Positions 56,387-64,000 of a stretch of DNA of 64,000 bases are shown here, piece by piece. The DNA comes from Methylobacterium persicinum (lineage in GTDB: Bacteria > Pseudomonadota > Alphaproteobacteria > Rhizobiales > Beijerinckiaceae), in assembly GCF_022179525.1 (NCBI RefSeq), contig NZ_BPQX01000016.1:27400-91399 (forward strand), read 5' to 3'. Position numbers and translations under genes: made by a program. Position 1 is the stretch's first letter, and the number at the start of each line of letters is the position of its first letter. The notes under the pieces are model-generated. The model was given only the letters and a program-made list of their open reading frames with translations. It did no database searches and was not told where the DNA came from.

Positions 56387-57397
56387 ATGCGGCGTAGCGT
56401 TCTCGCGTTTTCAGGCCTTGCCCTGTTCGGGGCGGCCCTCACGGCCTGCTCGGTCAACCGGTTCGAGCGGCGCGAGCCGTGGCGTGACCAAGCCGAACAG
56501 GTCTGCCTCGCCAAGAAGCTCGTCACGCAGACCGAGTTCATCACCCCCGCCGCGGCGATCGACGGTCCCGGGCCCTGCGGCATGCAGCAGCCCTTCCGGG
56601 TGACGCGGCTCGGCAACGGCTCGGTGATCCTGAAGCAGCGCATGACCCTGGGCTGCCCGGCCGTCGCCGAGGCCGAGGCGTGGCTCGCCGACACGATCCA
56701 GCCGGCGGCCGAACTGTATTTCGGCGTGCCGGTGGCCGAGATCAACGCGGGCTCCTATTCCTGCCGCGGGCGCAACAACCAGCCGGGCGCCAAGCTGTCC
56801 GAGCATGGCTTCGGCAACGCCATCGACGTCATGTCCCTCAAGCTCGCGGACGGGCACGTCATCACGGTGAAGGGCGGCTGGCGCGGCACCGAGGCCGAGC
56901 AGGGCTTCCTGCGCGAGATCTTCCTGGGCGCCTGCCAGCGCTTCAGCACGGTGCTCGCGCCCGGCTCCAACGTGTTCCACTACGACCACATCCACGTGGA
57001 CCTCGCCCGGCACGACCCCCGCGGCCTCCGTCGGATCTGCCAGCCCCTGATCAAGTTCACGCCGCAGCTCGGCGCCGACGGGCCGCGCCCCGTGTCGAAG
57101 CCCCTCCCCCCGCCCCGCCAGCCCGCCCCGCCGCAGGCGCCTGTGGATATCGAGGAGGACGACCCCTACGGCGTCTCGCCCATGTCTCGGGCCAGCACGC
57201 CCACTCAGGTCGCCCGCGCCCCGGCCCGCGTGCCGCCGCAGGTCCCCTCGGCCTATACCTCCGTCCAGCCCCGCCCGGCCTTTGTGCCGCGCCCCGTTCC
57301 GAAGGTCGCCGCCGTTCCGGAGGATACGGGCGAGGAATACGGCGAGCCGCTGCAGCTCGGGGCGCCTCCGCCTTCCGTGGACGGGCCGATCTACTGA
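56387..57397 (+). CDS. Extensin-like lipoprotein with LAS/M15-type peptidase fold
   Basis: 336 residues. Lipobox LTAC at about 17-20, so outer-membrane anchored. The extensin-like C-terminal family domain (about 35-220) has the metal-binding arrangement of peptidoglycan LAS peptidases: SEHGFGNAIDVMSL at about 145 and HYDHIHVD at about 200. A long Pro-rich tail (about 235-336) follows, of which the last part may reach the wall. It is probably a periplasmic endopeptidase or carboxypeptidase of the cell wall. A GC hairpin follows its stop. Confidence 0.85.
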   Translation: MRRSVLAFSGLALFGAALTACSVNRFERREPWRDQAEQVCLAKKLVTQTEFITPAAAIDGPGPCGMQQPFRVTRLGNGSVILKQRMTLGCPAVAEAEAWLADTIQPAAELYFGVPVAEINAGSYSCRGRNNQPGAKLSEHGFGNAIDVMSLKLADGHVITVKGGWRGTEAEQGFLREIFLGACQRFSTVLAPGSNVFHYDHIHVDLARHDPRGLRRICQPLIKFTPQLGADGPRPVSKPLPPPRQPAPPQAPVDIEEDDPYGVSPMSRASTPTQVARAPARVPPQVPSAYTSVQPRPAFVPRPVPKVAAVPEDTGEEYGEPLQLGAPPPSVDGPIY

Positions 57398-57398
57398 T

Positions 57399-57425
57399 CC
57401 GCCGCCGCGCCCCCCTCGGCGGCGG
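57399..57425 (+). terminator. GC hairpin after extensin-like gene
   Basis: Perfect arms CCGCCGCCG and CGGCGGCGG around a 9-base loop lie right after the stop codon. No T-run is present, so it could also be a stabiliser. Confidence 0.55.
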
Positions 57426-57449
57426 GGCCCGGCGCCCTATACCGGAGCG

Positions 57450-57587
57450 ATGCGACGCCTCCTTCTCAGCGGCTTCATCGCCGTCCTCTTCGTGGGTATC
57501 CTCCTGATTGGCTTCTGGTGGACGAAGGCCACTCCGGTGGTTCCGGCCACCCCGCCCGACCCGGCGTCCGCCCCAATCCAGCGCTGA
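57450..57587 (+). CDS. Small single-helix membrane protein (45 aa)
   Basis: 45 residues: MRRLLL then a helix (FIAVLFVGILLIGFWW, about 9-24), then a Thr/Pro/Ala-rich tail. GGAG lies only 2 bases before the ATG, which is tight but usable. It sits in the 340-base space between the extensin-like and secreted-protein genes. Function unknown; moderate confidence that it is a gene. Confidence 0.5.
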   Translation: MRRLLLSGFIAVLFVGILLIGFWWTKATPVVPATPPDPASAPIQR

Positions 57588-57737
57588 GGCTCCTTTGTCC
57601 GGGCGTCGGCTCCCCCCGTCCGCCCACCGTGGCCGCGAGGCCGCACCGGGCCGCCAAACCGTCGCCGCGGGCCCGTCGCGGCTTGACTGGCGGCGCGGCC
57701 GGGCCATCGTCCCGGCATGCCCGTTCGGACCCTAGCC

Positions 57738-58202
57738 ATGCGCCATCCCTTCCGTCGCCTGGGCCTCGGCCTCGCGCTCGGCCTGACGATCGCGGGGGCG
57801 GCCCAAGCCCGCTCCGCCCGCGAGGATGTCGAGCCCGCCGAGGAGCGCGTCTTCCCCTTCGACGCGCAGATCCCCGGCTGCCAGGACCCCGATGTGCTGG
57901 AGAAGGTCGCCACCAACTTCGCGGAGAAGGAGGCGAAGTTCTGGAATTCGTCCATGACGATCGTGTCCTTCGACACGATCGAGCGGACGGCGTGGCGGCC
58001 CTGGGGGCTGGACACCTACCCGCGCCGGTTCTGCACCGCCGTAGCCACCACCTCGGACGGCCTGCGTCGCAAGGTCGATTATTCGGTCCGGGAGAGCCTC
58101 GGCATCATCGGTGCCACATGGGGCGTGGAATTCTGCGTCCACGGACTCGACCGGAACCTCGCCTACGCCTACGCCACGGCCTGCCGGATGGCCCGGCCGT
58201 AA
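57738..58202 (+). CDS. Conserved secreted hypothetical protein
   Basis: 154 residues from ATG 57738; an in-frame ATG seven codons upstream is possible. A signal peptide (MRHPFRRLGLGLALGLTIAG, ending AQARS) is followed by a compact domain with four Cys (near residues 36, 96, 132 and 148), likely two disulfides. Motifs such as VLEKVATNFAEKEAKFWN and RRFCTAVATTSDG look like a conserved periplasmic domain. It lies 10 bases before the RNase T2 gene, so they probably form an operon; an inhibitor or partner role is possible but not shown. Confidence 0.72.
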   Translation: MRHPFRRLGLGLALGLTIAGAAQARSAREDVEPAEERVFPFDAQIPGCQDPDVLEKVATNFAEKEAKFWNSSMTIVSFDTIERTAWRPWGLDTYPRRFCTAVATTSDGLRRKVDYSVRESLGIIGATWGVEFCVHGLDRNLAYAYATACRMARP

Positions 58203-58212
58203 GAGGACGACC

Positions 58213-58884
58213 ATGAGCGCACGCGCGGTTCGCGCCGGCCTCTCCCTGCTGGCGGCCCTGGCCGCGGCTTGTCCCGCCCTCGCCCAGGATTACGGCGGCT
58301 TCGGCCGCCGGGGTGCGCCGGGCGAGTTCGACTTCTTCGTCCTCGCCCTTTCCTGGTCGCCGACCTATTGCGAGGGGGAAGGCGCCCGCCGGGACGAGGC
58401 GCAATGCGCCCCCGGCCGGGGCCTCGGCTTCGTCCTCCACGGGCTTTGGCCGCAATACGCCCGGGGCTATCCGGAGAACTGCTCTGCGGTGCCCCGCCCC
58501 ATCACCCCGCAGGCGTTGCAGGTGGCGGGGCAGGTCTATCCGAGCGAGGGGCTCGCCCGCTACGAGTGGCGCAAGCACGGGACCTGCTCGGGGCTCGATC
58601 CGACCTCCTACTTCTCTGCGGCGAGGCAGGCACGGCTGGCGGTGACGATCCCCGACGGGCTTAAGGCCGGCGGGCAGACCCTGGCGCCGATCGAGGTCGC
58701 CCGGCAGTTCGTGGCCGCCAACAGTGGGCTGCGGCCCGACATGATGGCCGTGTCCTGCGCCCGCGGAAGGCTCACCGAGGTGCGGATCTGCTTCTCGAAG
58801 GACCTGCGCGGCTTCACGTCCTGCCCCGACGTCGCCCGCGGCAACTGCCGGGCGCCGGAAATCGCCCTCGACCCCGCCCGATAG
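58213..58884 (+). CDS. Secreted ribonuclease T2
   Basis: 223 residues from ATG 58213 (AGAGGACG upstream). The signal peptide ends PALAQD. The two catalytic motifs are intact: FVLHGLWPQ (CAS I) at about 78 and EWRKHGTC (CAS II) at about 120. Six or more Cys can pair. It cleaves RNA in the periplasm or outside the cell, for scavenging. It follows the secreted hypothetical gene by 10 bases. Confidence 0.92.
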   Translation: MSARAVRAGLSLLAALAAACPALAQDYGGFGRRGAPGEFDFFVLALSWSPTYCEGEGARRDEAQCAPGRGLGFVLHGLWPQYARGYPENCSAVPRPITPQALQVAGQVYPSEGLARYEWRKHGTCSGLDPTSYFSAARQARLAVTIPDGLKAGGQTLAPIEVARQFVAANSGLRPDMMAVSCARGRLTEVRICFSKDLRGFTSCPDVARGNCRAPEIALDPAR

Positions 58885-58954
58885 GCCCGCCTCCGTCGAA
58901 AAATCCGCGGCCGGGTGCTGGACCCGCGCCGCCGGATCCGCTTGACCAACGGGC

Positions 58955-59809
58955 ATGAATTACCGGCACGCCTTCCACGCGGGAAACCATGCCGACGTGC
59001 TCAAGCACCTCGTCCTGGCCCGGGTCCTCGCCCACCTCTGCCTCAAGGATAAGCCGTTCCGGGCCCTCGACGCCTTCGCCGGCCTCGGCTTCTACGACCT
59101 GGAGGCGGACGAGGCCCGTCGCACCGGCGAGTGGCACGAGGGCTGGGGCAGGCTCGCCGAGCCTTTCCCCGAGCCCGTCGAAGCCCTGCTCGCCCCCTAC
59201 CGTGCGGCGGTGGAGGCCACCCGGGAGCGCTACGGACCCTCGGTCTATCCGGGCTCGCCGGCGGTGATCCGCGAATTCCTCCGGCCGTCCGACAGGGGCG
59301 TGTTCGTGGAGTTGCATCCGGAGGACGCGGCGGTCCTGAAGGAGCGCTACAACAGTGATTCGCGCACCAAGGTGCTTCAGCTCGACGGCTGGACCGCCGT
59401 GAACGCGCAGATCCCGCCGCCGGAGCGCCGGGGCCTCGTGCTGATCGACCCGCCCTACGAGGTGCCCGGGGAGGTCGAGCGCCTGGGCGCCCACCTCCTC
59501 AAGGCGGTGGCGAAGTGGCCCACCGGCATCTTCCTCGCGTGGTACCCGATCAAGGATGCGGCCTCCATCGACCGGCTGGCCGCCGAACTCGACGCGAGGC
59601 TGCCGCGGCCCGCCCTGCGCCTCGACCTCCTCATCGCCCGGCCCGACGACCCGACCCGCCTGTCCGGCAGCGGCCTCGTCGTGGTCAACCCACCATGGCG
59701 CCTAGCGGAGGAAGCGCTGGTTTTCCTGCCCGCCCTGGCCGGCCGACTCGCCCAAGGCGGCTATGGTGGGTTTCGTTGCGATCCCCTCGCCGACCAAACT
59801 TCAAGTTGA
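58955..59809 (+). CDS. rlmJ: 23S rRNA (adenine(2030)-N6)-methyltransferase RlmJ
   Basis: 284 residues. The N-terminal NYRHAFHAGNHADVLKH is the RlmJ hallmark, with the AdoMet-binding ALDAFAGLGFYDL at about 42 and the catalytic LIDPPYEVPGEVER at about 164. It methylates A2030 in 23S rRNA. Standard length for the family; an isolated gene. Confidence 0.94.
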   Translation: MNYRHAFHAGNHADVLKHLVLARVLAHLCLKDKPFRALDAFAGLGFYDLEADEARRTGEWHEGWGRLAEPFPEPVEALLAPYRAAVEATRERYGPSVYPGSPAVIREFLRPSDRGVFVELHPEDAAVLKERYNSDSRTKVLQLDGWTAVNAQIPPPERRGLVLIDPPYEVPGEVERLGAHLLKAVAKWPTGIFLAWYPIKDAASIDRLAAELDARLPRPALRLDLLIARPDDPTRLSGSGLVVVNPPWRLAEEALVFLPALAGRLAQGGYGGFRCDPLADQTSS

Positions 59810-60011
59810 ACGATTTCAACTCACGCACATGTGGTTGCAAGCATTCGTTCATAAATGGACCATGTGGCGCATACGCAACACAGGTTAGATGAAGTTCGTC
59901 GCAACACCAAAGCTGCCCAAAAAATGGGCAAGTGCCAAATCTTTGCTTTTGTGCTGAACCGCACCCAATGGCAGCTTGACCGTAGATGTTTCGAACCGGG
60001 CTGCAATAAAA

Positions 60012-61280
60012 ATGGCGACGCGTTCCACTCTGGCCGGTCTGGCTGTTGTCCTGCTCTCTTCGACGGCAGGCTTCGCCGCGGATATGCCGGCTCCCGCTCC
60101 GGTCCCGGCCCCGGCCGAGCCCTGCAAGGCGACGCTCATCGGCCCGGCTTACGGCGGTGTGATCAAGGCGAACCCGACGCCGACCTGCTTCGCGGCCGGT
60201 CCCCTGGGTGACCTGTACATCGGCGGCGCCCTCACCGGCTACGGCTACGTGCAGACCAACCCGTTCTCGAACTTCGCCACGCCGGCCGCTCCCAACGAGC
60301 GGGACCGCGCCGGCCGGTTCGACTTCTCGAACCTCCAGGGCTGGATCCAGAAGCCCGAGGGCACCTTCCAGTTCTACGTCCAGGGCGGCGGCTATGCCAT
60401 TCCGGGCCTCGGAGTGCCGAACATCGGCTCCGTCGCGCAGACGGACCTGCTGTTCACGCCGCTGCCCGTCGCCTTCGGCAAGATCCAGATCAACGACGCG
60501 TGGTCGATCCAGGGCGGCCGGATGCCGACCATCATCGGCTCCGAGGCGCCGTTCACCTTCCAGAACCTGAACATCAACCGCGGCCTGCTCTTCGCGCAGG
60601 AGAACGTGATCAACCACGGCGTGCAGGTGAACTGGGCCGAGGGCCCGTGGTCGGTCTCCGTGGCCGGCACCGACGGGTTCTTCTCCGGCGAGATCACGTG
60701 GTTCACCGGCAACGTCGCCTACAAGATCGACGACTCGAATACGATCGGCGTCAACGGCGGCGTGAACCTCGGCCGGCAGAACGCCTTCGCGCAGAGTGCC
60801 CGCTACCAGTTCGCCACGCCGGGCTTCCAGCAGAACAGCGGCATCTTCAACATCAACTACACCTACTCGAACGGTCCGTGGATCGTCACGCCGTACTTCC
60901 AGTACACGAACGTCGAGGCGGATCCGCGGGTTGGCATCTTCAGCACCGCCTCCACCTATGGCGGCGCGCTGCTGGCGTCGTACTCCTTCACCGACAATTT
61001 CGCCCTCGCCGGCCGCGTCGAGTACGAGGAGCAGTCCGGCGGGCGGGGCCTGCTGCCGACGAACCTTCTCTATGGCGTGGGCAGCAACGCCTTCTCCATC
61101 ACCGTGACGCCGACCTTCACCTTCGACCGCTACTTCCTGCGGGTGGAATACGCCCACGTCGAACTCGGTGGCATCACGCGCGGCAATCTCGCCGCCGGCA
61201 CCCTGGGCAGCGGCTTCGGCCGGGACGGCAACAAGACCTCGCAGGACCGCTACATGGTGGAGACCGGCATCACCTTCTGA
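60012..61280 (+). CDS. Outer-membrane porin, BBP2-like
   Basis: 422 residues. A signal peptide (about 1-24, ending AGFAADM) is followed by a Pro-rich linker and a beta-barrel with many alternating strands; the final MVETGITF ends with Phe, as required for barrel insertion. The motif QTNPFSNF and repeated aromatic-rich strands such as WSIQGGRM and FFSGEITWFTG match the beta-barrel porin-2 family (BBP2). It probably forms a general or small-solute channel. A 200-base AT-rich leader precedes it, and a strong terminator follows. Confidence 0.85.
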   Translation: MATRSTLAGLAVVLLSSTAGFAADMPAPAPVPAPAEPCKATLIGPAYGGVIKANPTPTCFAAGPLGDLYIGGALTGYGYVQTNPFSNFATPAAPNERDRAGRFDFSNLQGWIQKPEGTFQFYVQGGGYAIPGLGVPNIGSVAQTDLLFTPLPVAFGKIQINDAWSIQGGRMPTIIGSEAPFTFQNLNINRGLLFAQENVINHGVQVNWAEGPWSVSVAGTDGFFSGEITWFTGNVAYKIDDSNTIGVNGGVNLGRQNAFAQSARYQFATPGFQQNSGIFNINYTYSNGPWIVTPYFQYTNVEADPRVGIFSTASTYGGALLASYSFTDNFALAGRVEYEEQSGGRGLLPTNLLYGVGSNAFSITVTPTFTFDRYFLRVEYAHVELGGITRGNLAAGTLGSGFGRDGNKTSQDRYMVETGITF

Positions 61281-61302
61281 TCGCCTCCACCCCCGCATCC
61301 CG

Positions 61303-61334
61303 AAAGCCCCGGACCCCACGGTCCGGGGCTTTTT
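61303..61334 (+). terminator. Intrinsic terminator after the porin gene
   Basis: A perfect 13-base stem, AAAGCCCCGGACC and GGTCCGGGGCTTT, with loop CCAC is followed by further T residues (TTTTT in all). It is the best rho-independent terminator in the window and lies between convergent genes. Confidence 0.92.
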
Positions 61335-61348
61335 CGTTGGCGGCCCCC

Positions 61349-61897
61349 TCAGGGCCTCGCAAGGTGGAGCAGGCGGCGGCCGGGGCGGTGACCCTCCTCG
61401 CCGGTATCCTGGAAGCCGAGCTTGCGCAGGAGGCCCCAGGAGGCGGTGTTGGCCGGGCGACACTCCGCCACGAGGGTGCGGGTGGGGAAGCGCCCCACGA
61501 GCAGCCCCACGAGGGCCGAGACGGCCTCATAGGCGAGGCCGCGCCCCCTGGCCGCGCCGGCCATCCAATACCCGATCTCGACGGCGCCAGGCCCGCGCAG
61601 GTGGGCGCCGATGACGCCGACCAGTCCTTGGCCGTCCACCGGCGTTCCGCCCTCCTCCCGGCTCCAGGCGCCGAGGAACCTGTCGCTGTCGCGGTTGCCC
61701 CCGTGGATCAGGTCCTGGGCGTCGGCGAGGGTGAAGGGCTGGGGCAGGAAATCGACGGCGCTCGTGATCGCCGGATCGTCGGTGAGACGGCGCAGGGCGT
61801 CGGCATCCTCCGGCCGCAGGCAGCCGATCGACAGCCGCGCGGTCTCCAGGCGGGGCAGGTCGGCGAGGCTGTCGCGCATCGGGGACAGGTTGAACAT
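61349..61897 (-). CDS. GNAT acetyltransferase, RimJ/RimL type
   Basis: 182 residues. It begins MFNLSPMRDSLADLPRLETARLSI. Acetyl-CoA binding motif A is present at about 108-125 (GYWMAGAARGRGLAYEA), with CRPANTASWGLLRKLGFQ at about 145. It N-acetylates an unknown target, perhaps a ribosomal protein or an antibiotic. Convergent with the porin gene. Confidence 0.88.
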   Translation of the reverse strand: MFNLSPMRDSLADLPRLETARLSIGCLRPEDADALRRLTDDPAITSAVDFLPQPFTLADAQDLIHGGNRDSDRFLGAWSREEGGTPVDGQGLVGVIGAHLRGPGAVEIGYWMAGAARGRGLAYEAVSALVGLLVGRFPTRTLVAECRPANTASWGLLRKLGFQDTGEEGHRPGRRLLHLARP

Positions 61898-62126
61898 CCC
61901 GTGGATGTGGGGTCCGGGCCGGCGCTGAGAAGGCGCTCACCCGCCGCAGTCCGTGACGGGCCGGTCCGAACGTCGTCCCACGCGTCGACGGATCTCCGCC
62001 CACGCCCTGCGCTGCAGCGCCCATCGGGCCAATTCCGGCCGCTCACTATGGTGAACGGGAACGGTTGCTTAACCTGAATCCGGCTTCATTGCGGCATCGG
62101 GTGGCGTTGTGCTGGCGGGTGCGTCG

Positions 62127-63614
62127 ATGCGGGTGCGTGGAGCGGTCAGAGGGTTTCGGACGCTGTCGCGCGTCGCCCTCGTGGGGATCATCGGTGGCGG
62201 TGCGGCGGCTTGTTCGTCGGACGCGTCACGGCTGAGCAGCCCCTTCACCAACCCTTTCTCGGAGCCTGCCGCGACGGGCAGCCTGCCGGACGACGACGTG
62301 AAGCCGGTGGCGCCCCTGCGCACGGGCCGCATCCAGTCCGAAGCCCTCGGGGCACCGGGCGCCGGGCGCGCCGCCCCCGTGGCGAGCACCCTGCCGCCCC
62401 CCGCGGCGTCGACGCCCACGCGGGTCGCCTCCGTCGGCTCGACCGGCTGGAGCGCCCAGGGCGGCACGCGCATCACGGTCGCGAAGAACGACAGCCTCAA
62501 TCAGATGGCGACGCGCTACGGCGTGCCGGCCTCCGCGATCCTGCAGGCCAACGGCCTGACAAGCGCGAGCCAGGTGACGCCCGGCCGTGAACTGGTGATC
62601 CCGGCCTATAGCAACGTCTCCGGCCTCAACCCCGCCGCCACCTCCATGACGGCCCGCCCGGCGCGTGCCGTCGAGGAGAAGCGCGAGGATGCCAAGGCCC
62701 TCGAGGCCAAGGAGGCCCGCGAGCGGGATACCAGGGCGCAGGACGCCAAGCGCCTTGCGGCCAAGGAAAAGGATGCCAAGGACGCCCGCGAGAAGGACGC
62801 CCGCGAGGCCAGGGAAAAGGACGCCCGGGAGGCCGCCGCCCGCAAGGCCGCGGAGGCCAAAGCCGCGGAGGAGAAGTCGCGCAAGCTCGCCTCCGTGAAG
62901 GAGTCCGACAAGAAGCAGCATGTCCGGCCGGGACAGGCGCCGAAGGTGGCCGACGCCAAGGCTGACAAGGCGGACAAGGCCCGCGACGAGGCCAAGGCGG
63001 CGGCGAAGGCCGAGGCGGTGCAGAAGCTCGCCGAGGCCAAGGCGGCCCGCGAGGCCGCCCGGGAAGCGGCGAAGGAAAGCGCGAAGCAGGCCTCCGCGGA
63101 GAAAGCTGCCAAGGCCAGCGTCGCCAAGGCCGAGCCTGCGAAGGCCGCTCCCAAGGTCGAGGTTGCCAAGGCCGAGCCGGCCAAGGCTGACCCCGCCAAG
63201 GCCGAACCGGCCGCCACCGGGTCCGTCGCCGCGGCCCAGGCCAGCAGCGACAGCTTCCGCTGGCCGGCGAAGGGCCGCGTCATTGCCGGCTATGGCTCTT
63301 CGGGCAACGAGGGCATCAACATCGCCCTGCCTGAGGGCACGCCGGTCAAGGCCGCCGAGGACGGCACCGTCGCCTATGCCGGCTCCGACGTGAAGGGCTA
63401 CGGCAAGCTGGTCCTGGTGCGCCATGCCAACGGCTACGTGTCGGCCTACGCCCATAACGGCGAGCTGGACGTGAAGCCCGGCGACAAGGTCAAGCGCGGC
63501 CAGACGATCGCCAAGTCCGGCGCCTCGGGCAACGTGACCTCGCCGCAGCTGCACTTCGAGATCCGCAAGAGCGGCGCGCCGGTGGATCCGATGTCCCAGC
63601 TCGCCAGCAACTGA
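62127..63614 (+). CDS. NlpD-like lipoprotein with LysM and degenerate M23/LytM domain
   Basis: 495 residues from ATG 62127. Lipobox ends at Cys29 (GGGAAACSS). A LysM domain spans about 113-158 (TRITVAKNDSLNQMATRYGV, GRELVIPA). An Ala/Lys/Glu/Asp-rich, probably helical linker at about 175-370 has many KDARE and KAE units. A LytM domain at about 377-495 lacks zinc ligands: the His-x3-Asp site reads NEGINI and the final HxH reads QLH. NlpD/EnvC-type LytM domains are similarly degenerate and activate cell-division amidases rather than cutting the wall. It likely acts in the periplasm at septation. Confidence 0.88.
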   Translation: MRVRGAVRGFRTLSRVALVGIIGGGAAACSSDASRLSSPFTNPFSEPAATGSLPDDDVKPVAPLRTGRIQSEALGAPGAGRAAPVASTLPPPAASTPTRVASVGSTGWSAQGGTRITVAKNDSLNQMATRYGVPASAILQANGLTSASQVTPGRELVIPAYSNVSGLNPAATSMTARPARAVEEKREDAKALEAKEARERDTRAQDAKRLAAKEKDAKDAREKDAREAREKDAREAAARKAAEAKAAEEKSRKLASVKESDKKQHVRPGQAPKVADAKADKADKARDEAKAAAKAEAVQKLAEAKAAREAAREAAKESAKQASAEKAAKASVAKAEPAKAAPKVEVAKAEPAKADPAKAEPAATGSVAAAQASSDSFRWPAKGRVIAGYGSSGNEGINIALPEGTPVKAAEDGTVAYAGSDVKGYGKLVLVRHANGYVSAYAHNGELDVKPGDKVKRGQTIAKSGASGNVTSPQLHFEIRKSGAPVDPMSQLASN

Positions 63615-63690
63615 GCGGTTCTTCATTGCGATGCAGCGGCGGTCCCCCTGGGGGCCGCCGTTCGCATGTCTGGGCGCAGGCCGCGCGCCA

Positions 63691-63780
63691 TCGTCATTGG
63701 GAGCGGAGCGAAGAATTCCAGCGCGCCCCGTTCGGAGGCGTCCCGCTGCCCTGGATTGCTTGACTGCGTTCGCAACGTCG
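63691..63780. repeat. Degenerate REP-like family A copy
   Basis: TCGTCATTGGGAGCGGAGCG... pairs with ...CTGGATTGCTTGACTGCG; several mismatches mark it as an old copy, between convergent genes. Confidence 0.6.
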
Positions 63781-63806
63781 GGTGGGGTTGGGCGCAGAAA
63801 CGCGCT

Positions 63807-64000
63807 TCACCCCTGCGGCGGGTGCAGCGTCCCGTTGGGGCTGTGGTCGTCGACAGCCTGCGGAAGGGTCTTCGCCAGGGTCGGAAACAGCTGCTCGACG
63901 GGGATGCCGAGTTTTGCGGCCATCTCACGGACCTGATCGTTGCCCAGGACCTTCTGGAGATCGTCGGCGGTGATCGGCTCGGCCGGGGCCCGAACGAGCC
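63807..64000 (-). CDS. YidB-like (DUF937) protein, 3' end only
   Basis: The last 63 codons are visible, reading AEPITADDLQKVLGND, then VREMAAKLGIPVEQLFPTLAKTLPQAVDDHSPNGTLHPP and a stop at 63807. The GTL-P ending after AVDDxSPNG is typical of the YidB/DUF937 family of unknown function. The start lies beyond the window edge. Confidence 0.75.
   Translation of the reverse strand, partial: LVRAPAEPITADDLQKVLGNDQVREMAAKLGIPVEQLFPTLAKTLPQAVDDHSPNGTLHPPQG

Noticed and set aside
59810-60011. TGCCCA-A5-TGGGCA (59914-59930) as a terminator after rlmJ
   Set aside because: The stem is only 6 bases and lies in an AT-rich porin leader about 100 bases past rlmJ; more likely part of the porin leader, with no clear function.

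Overview
The window is GC-rich chromosomal DNA with compact operons, ATGA/TGATG stop-start overlaps and dispersed palindromic repeats. The gene content (NepR and EcfG-type stress regulators, short-form phosphatidylserine decarboxylase next to pssA, DUF1236, extensin-like and BBP2 porin proteins, a PAP2-autotransporter) points to a Methylobacterium/Methylorubrum-like member of the Hyphomicrobiales. This is inferred from family content; no rRNA or diagnostic methylotrophy gene lies in the window.

Layout. 1-0.87 kb: 3'-truncated membrane protein (minus). 1.08-12.5 kb: a ten-gene respiratory operon, Alternative Complex III (pentaheme ActA, fused ActB, an ActC-ActD fusion, ActE, ActF), a small membrane protein and a caa3-type oxidase whose subunit I has the A2-type YSHPxV motif. 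Together these can pass electrons from quinol to oxygen without a bc1 complex. 12.5-15.2 kb: glutamine amidotransferase, a NepR-EcfG fusion sigma factor, DUF1236 protein and a short protein with a faint NepR-like segment. 15.3-18.9 kb: mscL, pssA-psd, a ParDE/RelBE-like toxin-antitoxin pair and a beta-hydroxyacid dehydrogenase. 19-23.8 kb: SsuABC/TauABC-type importer and an Atm1-like exporter. 24-27.7 kb: motA-motB and a LysM protein. 27.9-32 kb: LOG phosphoribohydrolase and a PAP2 phosphatase-autotransporter with a PHO-box-like repeat upstream. 32.3-34.7 kb: orphan LivK-type binding protein and a BKACE enzyme.

35-37.8 kb: a four-gene cluster (outer-membrane protein, periplasmic FMN-binding protein, ApbE flavin transferase, four-helix membrane protein with paired histidines) that looks like a flavin-based trans-envelope redox module. 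A MITE-like element supplies the stop codons of both convergent genes at its end. 38-42 kb: NicO-type Ni/Co exporter with DUF1007 partner, an orphan GltI-type binding protein and a DAACS symporter. 42.2-47.7 kb: livHMGF, a small DUF6867-like protein and livK. 48-51.6 kb: gltIJKL. 51.8-64 kb: mostly housekeeping and envelope genes, including a two-lobed left-handed beta-helix protein, moaE, an AI-2E family transporter, amidase, extensin-like lipoprotein, secreted RNase T2, rlmJ, BBP2 porin, an acetyltransferase, a degenerate LytM (NlpD-like) lipoprotein and the 3' end of a YidB-like gene.

The most unusual points are the NepR-EcfG fusion, the ACIII-A2 oxidase operon with fused subunits, the flavin redox cluster with a structured leader, and the MITE-like element. 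Very long open frames antisense to real genes are common here because of the high GC and were left out.
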